Positions 29,161 to 37,886 of a stretch of DNA of 52,912 nucleotides are shown piece after piece. A program made the translations under genes and the position numbers. The DNA comes from Pseudomonadota bacterium (GTDB lineage: Bacteria > Pseudomonadota > Gammaproteobacteria > Xanthomonadales > Rhodanobacteraceae). The stretch is from assembly GCA_021815695.1 (NCBI GenBank), contig JAKAZT010000002.1, positions 1-52,912 of the forward strand. The letters run 5' to 3'. The notes below the pieces were generated by a model. That model was not told where the DNA came from. It did not search any database and saw only the letters and a list, made by a program, of their open reading frames with translations. Each line of letters starts with the position of its first letter. Positions within the stretch are counted from its first letter, which is position 1.

Positions 29161-30089
29161 TGCGTGCCCGGCGCGGCGCGCTGCTGCTGCTGCTGGGGTT
29201 GCCCGGACTGGCTGCCGCGGCGCAGCCGCTTGCAGCGGCCGCCTGGCGGCGAATGCGCCAGGCGCTGGTACAACTCGACTACAGCGGCACCTTGGTGCTG
29301 CGCCAGGGCAGCGACCTGCAGACGCTGGCGATCGAGCACCGCGCCGGCAGCCCCGACCGTGATCTGCTGACCAGTCTCGACGGCCGCGCGCTGCAGATCA
29401 CGCGCAGCGGTACCCGCGTGCAGTGGACGCTGGCCGGCGCACCGCCGTTGCGGCTCGATCCCGGTCACCTGCATACCCTGCTGCCGCTGGTGCCCGACGT
29501 GCCGCTGGCCGCGCTGCATCCCAGCTACACGCTGGCCCTGCGGACGGGTGAGCGCATCGCCGCGCAAGCGACCGAGCAACTGCGGATCCAGCCGCGCGAC
29601 GGCTACCGCTACGGCTATCGCTTGTGGCTCGATCGCGCGAACGGATTGCCGCTGCGCGTGCAGCTGACACTCGGCGGCCGGCCGCTGCCGGAGGAGTTCC
29701 GTTTCGTCGCGCTGCGGGTGGGCTCGCAGGCCGATCTCGCGGCACTGGGCGGCACCGCGCCGGCGACCGCGACGCGGCTCGCGGCGCGTCAGCCCGCACG
29801 ACCCGCGCAGTGGCGCGTGCTCAATGCGCCACCGGGGTTCCATGTGCGCGTGTGCGTCGGCGACGGCACGCCCGGCAGCGAACATCTGGTGCTCAGTGAC
29901 GGCATCGCCAGCGTATCGGTCTACGTCCAGCGCGGCCCGGTGCCGATGCCCCAGGGCGCCGGCGTGCGCGGGGCGCTGAGTTTCGTCAGCGAGACCCGTG
30001 ACGGCGAGCGGGTCACCGTGCTCGGTGACGTGCCGGTACCGACGGTGCAGCGGATCGCCGACTCGGTGGCGTTGGCGGCGGGCCATTGA
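29160..30089 (+). CDS. rseB: Periplasmic sigma-E regulatory protein RseB (MucB-like)
   Basis: 309 residues with an N-terminal signal peptide (LLLLLGLPGLAAAA). The large LolA-like N-terminal domain holds the DYSGTLVLRQG segment, and a smaller C-terminal domain ends with GDVPVPTVQRIADSVAL, both typical of RseB/MucB. It binds RseA and shields it from cleavage, and senses LPS or misfolded lipoproteins. The RseA stop overlaps its ATG by one base. No rseC/mucC gene follows. The next gene is the DegP-like protease. Confidence 0.92.
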   Translation: MRARRGALLLLLGLPGLAAAAQPLAAAAWRRMRQALVQLDYSGTLVLRQGSDLQTLAIEHRAGSPDRDLLTSLDGRALQITRSGTRVQWTLAGAPPLRLDPGHLHTLLPLVPDVPLAALHPSYTLALRTGERIAAQATEQLRIQPRDGYRYGYRLWLDRANGLPLRVQLTLGGRPLPEEFRFVALRVGSQADLAALGGTAPATATRLAARQPARPAQWRVLNAPPGFHVRVCVGDGTPGSEHLVLSDGIASVSVYVQRGPVPMPQGAGVRGALSFVSETRDGERVTVLGDVPVPTVQRIADSVALAAGH

Positions 30090-30170
30090 GCGCGCGGATT
30101 CCGCTTCGCGCCGGCCTTGCCTGGCCGCCCGGCGGGCATCGCCGGGCTGAACGGATACCCACCGGCACTT

Positions 30171-30198
30171 GAACTTCGCGGCCCGCGCTGGCATCGAA
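30171..30198 (+). promoter_or_regulatory. Candidate sigma-E (AlgU-type) promoter of degP
   Basis: GAACTT (30171-30176) is followed after 17 bp by TCGAA (30194-30198). This is the arrangement of sigma-E promoters (GAACTT, 16-17 bp, TCnnA). The predicted start near 30205 is about 53 nt before the degP ATG. The adjacent rpoE gene encodes the cognate sigma factor, and degP is a classic sigma-E target. Confidence 0.55.
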
Positions 30199-30257
30199 GG
30201 CCTCACTGGCGCCGCGTGCGCCGCTCCCCCATCCGTCCATCTGGAGGTAATCCCGTG

Positions 30258-31661
30258 ATGAGCAAAACATGGAAGCGACTGGCGGCCATGGCCGTGCTGC
30301 TGCTGGCGACCGCGGGTGCCGCGGCCGCCGCCTCGTTGCCTGACTTCACCGGCATCGTCCAGCAGAATGGTCCGGCGGTCGTCAATGTGCAGGCGGTGAT
30401 CAGCCAGCCCGAAGGATCGATGCCGGCCGGCGCGCAGGGCATGCCGCCGGACTTCTTCCGCTTCTTCGGCATTCCGATGCCGCGCCAGCAGCCCGGCGCC
30501 GGCGAGGAAATGTCGCTGGGCTCGGGCTTCATCATTTCCAGCGACGGCTACATCCTCACCAACAATCACGTCGTCGCCCACGCCAGCAAGGTCACGGTCA
30601 AGCTGTCCGATCGCCGCGACTACACCGCCAAGGTGGTCGGAACCGATCCCTCCTACGACATCGCGCTGCTGAAGATCGACGCCAAAAACCTGCCGACGGT
30701 CAGCATCGGCGACTCCAACACGCTCAAGGCCGGGCAGTGGGTCCTGGCGATCGGCTCGCCCTACGGCCTGAGCCACACCGTCACCGCCGGCATCGTCAGC
30801 GCGGTCGGCCGCAGCCTTGGCACCGACCAGCCCTACGTGCCGTTCATCCAGACCGACGTGCCGATCAACCGCGGCAATTCCGGCGGGCCGCTGTTCAACC
30901 TGGACGGCCAGGTGGTCGGCATCAATTCGCAGATCTTCTCCAACAGCGGTGGCTACATGGGTCTGTCGTTCGCGATCCCGATCGATGTCGCCATGAACGC
31001 CGTGCAGCAGATCAAGGCCAAGGGCTATGTCAGTCACGGGATCATCGGCGTCTTTGTGCAGCCGCTGACCCGGAGCCTGGCCAAGAGCCTCAAGCTCGAC
31101 AGCGAGAGCGGTGCGCTGGTGGCCAAGCTCGTGGCCGGTGGCGCGGCGGAAAAGGCCGGCGTGCACGTCGGCGACCTGATCACCGCCTTCAACGGCCAGC
31201 CGGTGTACAGCAGCTCGGATCTGCCGCCGATGGTCGGTCTGGCGCCGATCGGCAGCATCGCCAAGCTGACCGTCCTGCGGGATGGCAAGCCACGCACGCT
31301 CGACGTCAGGATCGAGGCCGCGCCGCGCAACGCCGCGGATCTGGCGGCGGTGCAGGGACGCGCCGAATCGGGCAACAATCTGGGCCTGGTGGTGGAGAAC
31401 ATCACCCAGGAGCAGCGCAGCCAGCTCGGCCTGAAGAACGGCGAGGGCGTGCTGATCACGCGCGTGCTGGGTTCTGCGGCGATGCAGGCCGGCCTGCATG
31501 CGGGCGACGTGATCCTGATGGTCGGGCAGCGCCCGGTCGGCAGTGCCAAGGCCTTCGACCAGGCCCTGCAGGGTTACCGCCCGGGCGACGACGTGATGCT
31601 GCTGGTGCGCCGTGACAACCTCACCCAGTTCATCGCCATCCCGGTGCCCAAGCAGGGCTGA
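30258..31661 (+). CDS. mucD: Periplasmic serine protease, DegP/MucD type
   Basis: 467 residues from the ATG at 30258 (GGAGG 10 nt upstream; a GTG one codon earlier is an alternative). The signal peptide covers about residues 1-25. The trypsin-like domain carries the triad His104 (LTNNHVVAH), Asp134 (YDIALLKID) and Ser208 (NRGNSGGPLFN). Two PDZ domains follow (about 275-365 and 375-465). It degrades and chaperones misfolded envelope proteins and restrains sigma-E activity. It sits directly after rseB and has its own candidate sigma-E promoter, so it may be expressed both from the rpoE operon and separately. Confidence 0.96.
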   Translation: MSKTWKRLAAMAVLLLATAGAAAAASLPDFTGIVQQNGPAVVNVQAVISQPEGSMPAGAQGMPPDFFRFFGIPMPRQQPGAGEEMSLGSGFIISSDGYILTNNHVVAHASKVTVKLSDRRDYTAKVVGTDPSYDIALLKIDAKNLPTVSIGDSNTLKAGQWVLAIGSPYGLSHTVTAGIVSAVGRSLGTDQPYVPFIQTDVPINRGNSGGPLFNLDGQVVGINSQIFSNSGGYMGLSFAIPIDVAMNAVQQIKAKGYVSHGIIGVFVQPLTRSLAKSLKLDSESGALVAKLVAGGAAEKAGVHVGDLITAFNGQPVYSSSDLPPMVGLAPIGSIAKLTVLRDGKPRTLDVRIEAAPRNAADLAAVQGRAESGNNLGLVVENITQEQRSQLGLKNGEGVLITRVLGSAAMQAGLHAGDVILMVGQRPVGSAKAFDQALQGYRPGDDVMLLVRRDNLTQFIAIPVPKQG

Positions 31662-31670
31662 TCGCGGCAG

Positions 31671-31694
31671 GCCGGGGCCGCGGCGGACCCCGGC
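31671..31694 (+). terminator. Hairpin between degP and lepA
   Basis: GCCGGGG (31671-31677) and CCCCGGC (31688-31694) with a 10-nt loop, followed by TTCT only. It is a possible weak terminator or attenuator after degP. Confidence 0.45.
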
Positions 31695-31697
31695 TTC

Positions 31698-31706
31698 TGC
31701 CATAAT
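31698..31706 (+). promoter_or_regulatory. Extended -10 candidate for the lepA-lepB operon
   Basis: TGC followed by CATAAT (5 of 6 to TATAAT), the extended -10 pattern, about 75 bp before the lepA ATG and just after the hairpin at 31671-31694. No good -35 is present, as is common for extended -10 promoters. Confidence 0.5.
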
Positions 31707-31780
31707 CCGCGCCTCGCGCCGCCTCCGGGCGGCGCGCGGCCATGCGGACCGCGCATTGCCGTTGCCTCTGCGCGTTGGCC

Positions 31781-33574
<1,794 letters not shown>

Positions 33575-33605
33575 TCCGGCCCGCCGCGGCCGCCTGGGAG
33601 TGAAC

Positions 33606-34412
33606 ATGGAATTCGATTTTGCCGCGGTGCTGCTCGCCCTGACCGTGTTCACCGGCGTGATCTGGGCGGTGGATGCGCTGTTTTTCCGCAGGGCACGGGT
33701 GGCGCGCGCCGTCGCCGCCGGCGAGAAGCCGCACGAGCCGACCCTGGTCGACTATTCGCGCTCGCTGTTTCCGGTGATCCTGGCGGTGCTGATTTTCCGC
33801 TCGTTCATCGCCGAGCCCTTTCGCATTCCTTCGGGCTCGATGATGCCGACGCTGCGGGTGGGCGATTTCATCCTGGTCAACAAGTTCGCCTACGGTTTGC
33901 GCCTGCCGGCCTTCAACACCAAGATCCTCGACACCGGCGAGCCGCGGCGCGGCGACGTGGTGGTGTTCCGCTTTCCGCTCGACCCCAGGCAGGACTACAT
34001 CAAGCGCGTGATCGGCCTGCCGGGCGATACCGTGACGGTCCGCAACGAGCAGGTCTACATCAACGGCAAGCCGGTTCCGACCGCGCTGATCGGGCCCTAC
34101 GATGACGGCAGCGGCAAGGAAAGCGCACTGGTCGAGGCCAACGCCGGGCAGCTCTATCGCGAGGATCTCGGCCGCGTGAAGAACGACCTGATCGAAATGC
34201 CCGACCTCAGCCGCGCGCCGCAGGGCAGCTGGAAGGTGCCGCCCCACTGCTACTTCGCGATGGGCGACAATCGGGACAACAGCTACGACAGCCGCTTCTG
34301 GGGCTGCGTGCCGGAGCAGAATCTGGTCGGGCGCGCATTCTTCATCTGGTTCAGCTGGCGCGGCGAGTCGCGCGGCATCGATTTCAAGCGCATCGGCACC
34401 ATCATCCATTGA
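33606..34412 (+). CDS. lepB: Signal peptidase I
   Basis: 268 residues from the ATG at 33606; GGGAG lies 5 nt upstream, whereas the GTG at 33600 overlaps it. Two N-terminal membrane helices (about 3-22 and 51-68) anchor it. The catalytic domain carries the Ser/Lys dyad: Ser78 in SGSMMPTLRVGDF and Lys133 in YIKRVIGLPGD. The box MGDNRDNSYDSRFWG and the VGRAFFIWFS end are typical of family S26. It removes signal peptides from exported proteins at the periplasmic face. It lies 31 bp after lepA and upstream of DUF4845. Confidence 0.97.
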   Translation: MEFDFAAVLLALTVFTGVIWAVDALFFRRARVARAVAAGEKPHEPTLVDYSRSLFPVILAVLIFRSFIAEPFRIPSGSMMPTLRVGDFILVNKFAYGLRLPAFNTKILDTGEPRRGDVVVFRFPLDPRQDYIKRVIGLPGDTVTVRNEQVYINGKPVPTALIGPYDDGSGKESALVEANAGQLYREDLGRVKNDLIEMPDLSRAPQGSWKVPPHCYFAMGDNRDNSYDSRFWGCVPEQNLVGRAFFIWFSWRGESRGIDFKRIGTIIH

Positions 34413-34443
34413 CTTTCCGCGCGGGCGGGCACGAGGGGGCGGC

Positions 34444-34830
34444 ATGAAAACGAGGCAGTCGGGCATCACCCTGCTGGGGTTCCTGTTCATCCTGATCATC
34501 TTCGGTTTCTTCGCCTTCATGGCGATGAAGCTGGTGCCGGCCTATGCCGAGTACATGGGCGTGGTCAAGACCCTGAAGGAAGTCGCGGCCGAACCCGGTG
34601 TGGTCAACAAGCCGCTCGACCAGATCAAGCGCGACATGTCCTTCAAGGGCGACTTCCAGTACGTCGACAGCAGCACGCTCAACAACGCGCGTATCCGCAT
34701 CCTGACCGGCAACGGGACGCCGCAGCTGTCGATCCAGTATGAGCGCGACATCCCGTTCATCTACAACATCGACTTCCTGCTGCACTTCGAGAAGACGGTG
34801 CCGATGAACGCGCAGTCCACCGGCGGCTGA
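34444..34830 (+). CDS. DUF4845 membrane protein
   Basis: 128 residues. The N-terminus (QSGITLLGFLFILIIFGFF) is a type-IV-pilin-like hydrophobic helix, and the rest is a small periplasmic domain (KGDFQYVDSSTLNNARIRI). The DUF4845 family is conserved between lepB and rnc in Pseudomonas and Xanthomonas, but its role is unknown. It begins 31 bp after lepB and ends 4 bp before rnc. A class-III-like leader processing site is conceivable from the GIT segment, but no prepilin peptidase gene is in the window. Confidence 0.85.
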   Translation: MKTRQSGITLLGFLFILIIFGFFAFMAMKLVPAYAEYMGVVKTLKEVAAEPGVVNKPLDQIKRDMSFKGDFQYVDSSTLNNARIRILTGNGTPQLSIQYERDIPFIYNIDFLLHFEKTVPMNAQSTGG

Positions 34831-34834
34831 AGGC

Positions 34835-35488
34835 GTGCGGCTCGATTACGCTTTTCGCGATCCGCAGCTGGCCACGCTGGCGTTGACCCACCGCAGCGTC
34901 GGCCGGCCCAACAACGAGCGTCTGGAGTTTCTCGGCGATGCGCTGCTCAACATGCTCGTCGCCGAGCTGCTGTTCGAGCTGCATCCGCGTGCCGACGAGG
35001 GCGAGTTGTCGCGGTTGCGCGCGCAGCTGGTCAATGGCATCGCTCTGGCCGACGTCGCGCGCGCGCTCGAGATCGGCGGCGGACTGCGGCTGGGTTCCGG
35101 CGAACTGAAAAGCGGCGGATTCCGTCGCGACTCCATCCTTGCCGACGCTTTCGAGGCGCTGCTGGCCGCGGTCTACCTCGACGGCGGCTTCGACGCCTGT
35201 CGCGACGTCGTGCGCGGCCTGTTCACGGCGCGCGCCGCGGCGCTGCCGCGGCCGGAGAAGGATCCCAAGACGCGGCTGCAGGAACTGCTGCAGGCACGCG
35301 GCCAGCCGCTGCCGCGCTACGAGCTGAGTGCCGCCCATGGCGAGGAGCATGCGCGCGTATTCGCGGTGACCTGCGTGATCGAAGCGCCCCCGGCCCGCTT
35401 CGCCGGCAGCGGCAGCAGCCGGCGTGCCGCCGAACAGGACGCGGCCCAGATGGCGCTGGCCGCACTCGCGGCGCAGGACGCCGCATGA
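34835..35488 (+). CDS. rnc: Ribonuclease III
   Basis: 217 residues from the GTG at 34835, with GAAGG upstream in the end of the previous gene. The family signature NNERLEFLGDALL spans residues 27-39 and carries catalytic acidic residues. The second cluster is ILADAFEALLAAVY. A C-terminal dsRNA-binding domain (about residues 145-215) has the DPKTRLQELLQARGQPLP start and a KxxAxxxA-like helix (SSRRAAEQDAAQMAL). It cleaves double-stranded RNA in rRNA and mRNA processing. Its stop overlaps the era start (ATGA), giving translational coupling. Confidence 0.95.
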   Translation: MRLDYAFRDPQLATLALTHRSVGRPNNERLEFLGDALLNMLVAELLFELHPRADEGELSRLRAQLVNGIALADVARALEIGGGLRLGSGELKSGGFRRDSILADAFEALLAAVYLDGGFDACRDVVRGLFTARAAALPRPEKDPKTRLQELLQARGQPLPRYELSAAHGEEHARVFAVTCVIEAPPARFAGSGSSRRAAEQDAAQMALAALAAQDAA

Positions 35489-36384
35489 GCGACGCCAGCC
35501 TGCGCTGCGGCTTTGCCGCCCTGGTCGGCCGCCCCAACGTCGGCAAGTCCACCCTGCTCAACGCGCTGGTCGGTGCGCACCTGAGCATCGTCAGCCCCAA
35601 GCCGCAGACCACCCGGCACCGCATTCTCGGCATCGCCACGCGCCCGGCGGGGCAGATCCTCTACGTCGACACGCCCGGTCTGCATCGCGGTGCGCGGCGC
35701 GCGCTCAATCACAGTCTCAACCGTGCCGCGCATGCCGCGATCGCCGAGGTCGACGTGGCGCTCCAGGTGGTCGAAGCCGGCCACTGGACCGACGAGGACA
35801 GCAGCGTGCACGCGATGCTGGCCGAGCACGCCCGCCCGCGGATGCTGGTGGTCAACAAGATCGACCGGCAAAAGGACAAGCGCGCGCTGCTGCCTTACGT
35901 CGCCGGGGTGATCGAACGGCATCCGTTCAACGCCGTGTTCTACGTCTCCGCGCTGCGCAACGAGGGTCTGGCCGAGCTCGAACTCGCGATTCTCGAACGC
36001 CTGCCCGTGCGCGAACCGCTGTATGCCGAGGACGAACTGACCGACCGCAGCGAGCGTTTCCTCGCCGCCGAGCTGGTGCGCGAACAGCTGATGCTGCGGC
36101 TGGCGCAGGAGCTGCCCTACGCGACCACGGTCGAGATCGAGCAGTTCGTCGAACGCGAGGATGGCATGGCCGAGATCCACGCGGCGATCTGGGTCGAGCG
36201 CGAAGGCCAGAAGGCGATCGTGATCGGCGAGGGCGGAGCCATGCTCAAAGCCGTCGGCAGCGCCGCGCGACGCGGGATGGAGCGGCTGTTCGCGCGCCGT
36301 GTCCATCTGCGTCTGTGGGTCAAGGTCCGCGCAGGCTGGTCGGATGACGCCAGCGCGTTGCGCCGCCTCGGCCTGACCGACTAG
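35485..36384 (+). CDS. era: GTPase Era
   Basis: 299 residues. G1 is GRPNVGKSTLLN (residues 15-26), G2/switch I is the TTRHRILGI region, G3 is DTPGLH and G4 is NKID. A C-terminal KH domain (about 200-290) has VIGEGGAMLKAVGSAARRGM, the RNA-binding helix-turn-helix that contacts the 3' end of 16S rRNA. It acts in 30S subunit maturation and cell-cycle control. The start overlaps the rnc stop by four bases, and recO follows 11 bp after the stop. Confidence 0.96.
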   Translation: MSDASLRCGFAALVGRPNVGKSTLLNALVGAHLSIVSPKPQTTRHRILGIATRPAGQILYVDTPGLHRGARRALNHSLNRAAHAAIAEVDVALQVVEAGHWTDEDSSVHAMLAEHARPRMLVVNKIDRQKDKRALLPYVAGVIERHPFNAVFYVSALRNEGLAELELAILERLPVREPLYAEDELTDRSERFLAAELVREQLMLRLAQELPYATTVEIEQFVEREDGMAEIHAAIWVEREGQKAIVIGEGGAMLKAVGSAARRGMERLFARRVHLRLWVKVRAGWSDDASALRRLGLTD

Positions 36385-36395
36385 CGCGCGCCGGC

Positions 36396-37106
36396 GTGCG
36401 CGTCCGGCAGCAGCCCGCCTACGTCCTGCATGCGCGCCCGTGGCGCGAAACCTCGCTGCTGCTGGAGTGCCTGACGCGCGAGCATGGCCGCATCGGCCTG
36501 GTCGCGCGCGGCGTGCGCGGCGCGCGATCCCGCGGCGGCGGTCGTGCGGCACTGGAACCGTTTCATCTGCTGGCGCTGGATTTCCTGCTGCGTGGCGAGC
36601 TGGGCACCCTGACCGCGGTCGAGGCCGGCGTTCCGTTGCCGTTGGCGGGCGACGCCCTGCTCGCCGGCCTGTATCTCAACGAGCTGACGGTGCGTCTCAG
36701 TGGTCGCCAGGATCCGCATCCTGCGCTGTTTGCCGCCTATGGCGAGGCCCTGGTACGGCTGAGCGCCGGCGCCACTCTGGGCTGGACGCTGCGCCGCTTC
36801 GAGCGCGACCTGCTGGGCACGCTGGGTTATGCCCCGCAACTGGAGCGCGAGGTCGACGATGGCGCGCCGGTGCTGCCGGAGGCGACCTACGTCTATCTCC
36901 CCGAGCACGGCCCGCAGCGCTGGCACGGCCAGCCTGGCGTGCGCGTTTCCGGCGCCGCGCTGCTGGCGCTGGCGAGCGACCGCGAGCCGGACGCCGCGGC
37001 GCAGGCCGAACTGCGGCGACTGTTGCGCAGCCTGATCGGCGCGGTGCTGGGTGGCAGCGAGTTGCGCAGCCGGCGCGTGCTGGGGGATGCCCTCAGGGGA
37101 CGTTGA
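36396..37106 (+). CDS. recO: DNA repair protein RecO
   Basis: 236 residues from the GTG at 36396. The N-terminal OB-fold (RQQPAYVLHARPWRETSLLLE and GRIGLVARGVRGARS) is the RecO signature, and the C-terminal helical part ends with GGSELRSRRVLGDALRG, typical of RecO. No zinc-binding cysteines are present, as in the enterobacterial form. It works with RecF and RecR to load RecA onto SSB-coated gaps. It closes the rnc-era-recO run. The usual next gene pdxJ is absent here. Its end overlaps the convergent gene at 37093 by 14 bp. Confidence 0.92.
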   Translation: MRVRQQPAYVLHARPWRETSLLLECLTREHGRIGLVARGVRGARSRGGGRAALEPFHLLALDFLLRGELGTLTAVEAGVPLPLAGDALLAGLYLNELTVRLSGRQDPHPALFAAYGEALVRLSAGATLGWTLRRFERDLLGTLGYAPQLEREVDDGAPVLPEATYVYLPEHGPQRWHGQPGVRVSGAALLALASDREPDAAAQAELRRLLRSLIGAVLGGSELRSRRVLGDALRGR

Positions 37107-37839
37107 CCGCCGTGCTGCCGGCGTTGCCCAGCGCGCTGCGGGTAGCAGCGAGCAGTGCGCCGAAACGCGTCGCCGCCGGCGACGTGCCGGCATGGCGCTG
37201 CCGCAAGTCGCGCTCCAGCGCGGCAGCGGCGGCCGCCAGCGTCGGCGCGCCGCAGAATCCGCACGCCGCCTGCAGGCGGTGCAGCGGCTCGACCAGGCTG
37301 GCGGGATCGTGGTGCAGTCGGTGCTCGAAATCGCCTGCCAGCTCCGTCAGCTCCGCGGCCAGCAGTCCGCGCAGTGCGTTCATGCTGTCGCGGCTGCGCC
37401 CCAGTGCCTGCAACGCGGCGGTGTCATCGAGCAGGGCATGGCCGAGGCGCAGGCGCTGCGCCTGGACCAGCGCCTCGAGCGTGGCCAGCGTGACCGGCTT
37501 CGGCACGATGCCGGCGAAACCGGCCGCGAGCAGGGTGCGCCGCTGCGAAAAATCCAGTGCCGCGCTGCTGGCCAGCGCGACGCTGTCGCGGGAGACGGCC
37601 TGCGCGTCGGCGCGCAGCGCATGCAGCAGATCGGCGCCGCCGATTGCGGGCAGGCGCACGTCGAGCAGCAGCAGGTCGTAAGGTCGCGTGCGTGCCAGCC
37701 GCAGCGCCTCGTCGCCGCGATCGCAAGTGTCCACGACGCAGCCGAGGGCGGCGAGCGCTGCGGCGAAAAAACGCTGACTGACCGCATCATCCTCGGCCAG
37801 CAGCACGTGCAGGAGCGTGTCGGGAGCGCCGTCGTTCAT
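37093..37839 (-). CDS. Response regulator with C-terminal Hpt-like domain
   Basis: 248 residues from the ATG at 37839 with AGGGG about 8 nt upstream; a TTG at 37884 is a weaker alternative. The receiver domain (about 10-125) has the acidic pair in LLAEDDAVSQRFF, phospho-acceptor Asp60 in YDLLLLDVRLPAIGG, and Lys114 in IVPKPV, so it looks functional. No DNA-binding output domain follows. The C-terminal part (about 145-245) is helical with LHRLQAACGFCGAP, where His187 occupies the Hpt phosphotransfer position. The architecture suggests a phosphorelay intermediate. No sensor kinase is adjacent. It converges on recO with a 14-bp overlap and diverges from 37887. Confidence 0.85.
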   Translation of the reverse strand: MNDGAPDTLLHVLLAEDDAVSQRFFAAALAALGCVVDTCDRGDEALRLARTRPYDLLLLDVRLPAIGGADLLHALRADAQAVSRDSVALASSAALDFSQRRTLLAAGFAGIVPKPVTLATLEALVQAQRLRLGHALLDDTAALQALGRSRDSMNALRGLLAAELTELAGDFEHRLHHDPASLVEPLHRLQAACGFCGAPTLAAAAAALERDLRQRHAGTSPAATRFGALLAATRSALGNAGSTAVNVP

Positions 37840-37886
37840 GCCCCGTTCCCCTGGCGGAGCCGTTCCTTCTGTCAGAATCCCCAATC

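Noticed and set aside
29091-31703. An 870-codon minus-strand frame opposite rseB and degP
   Set aside because: Shadow frame. The sense strand carries clear RseB and DegP motifs.
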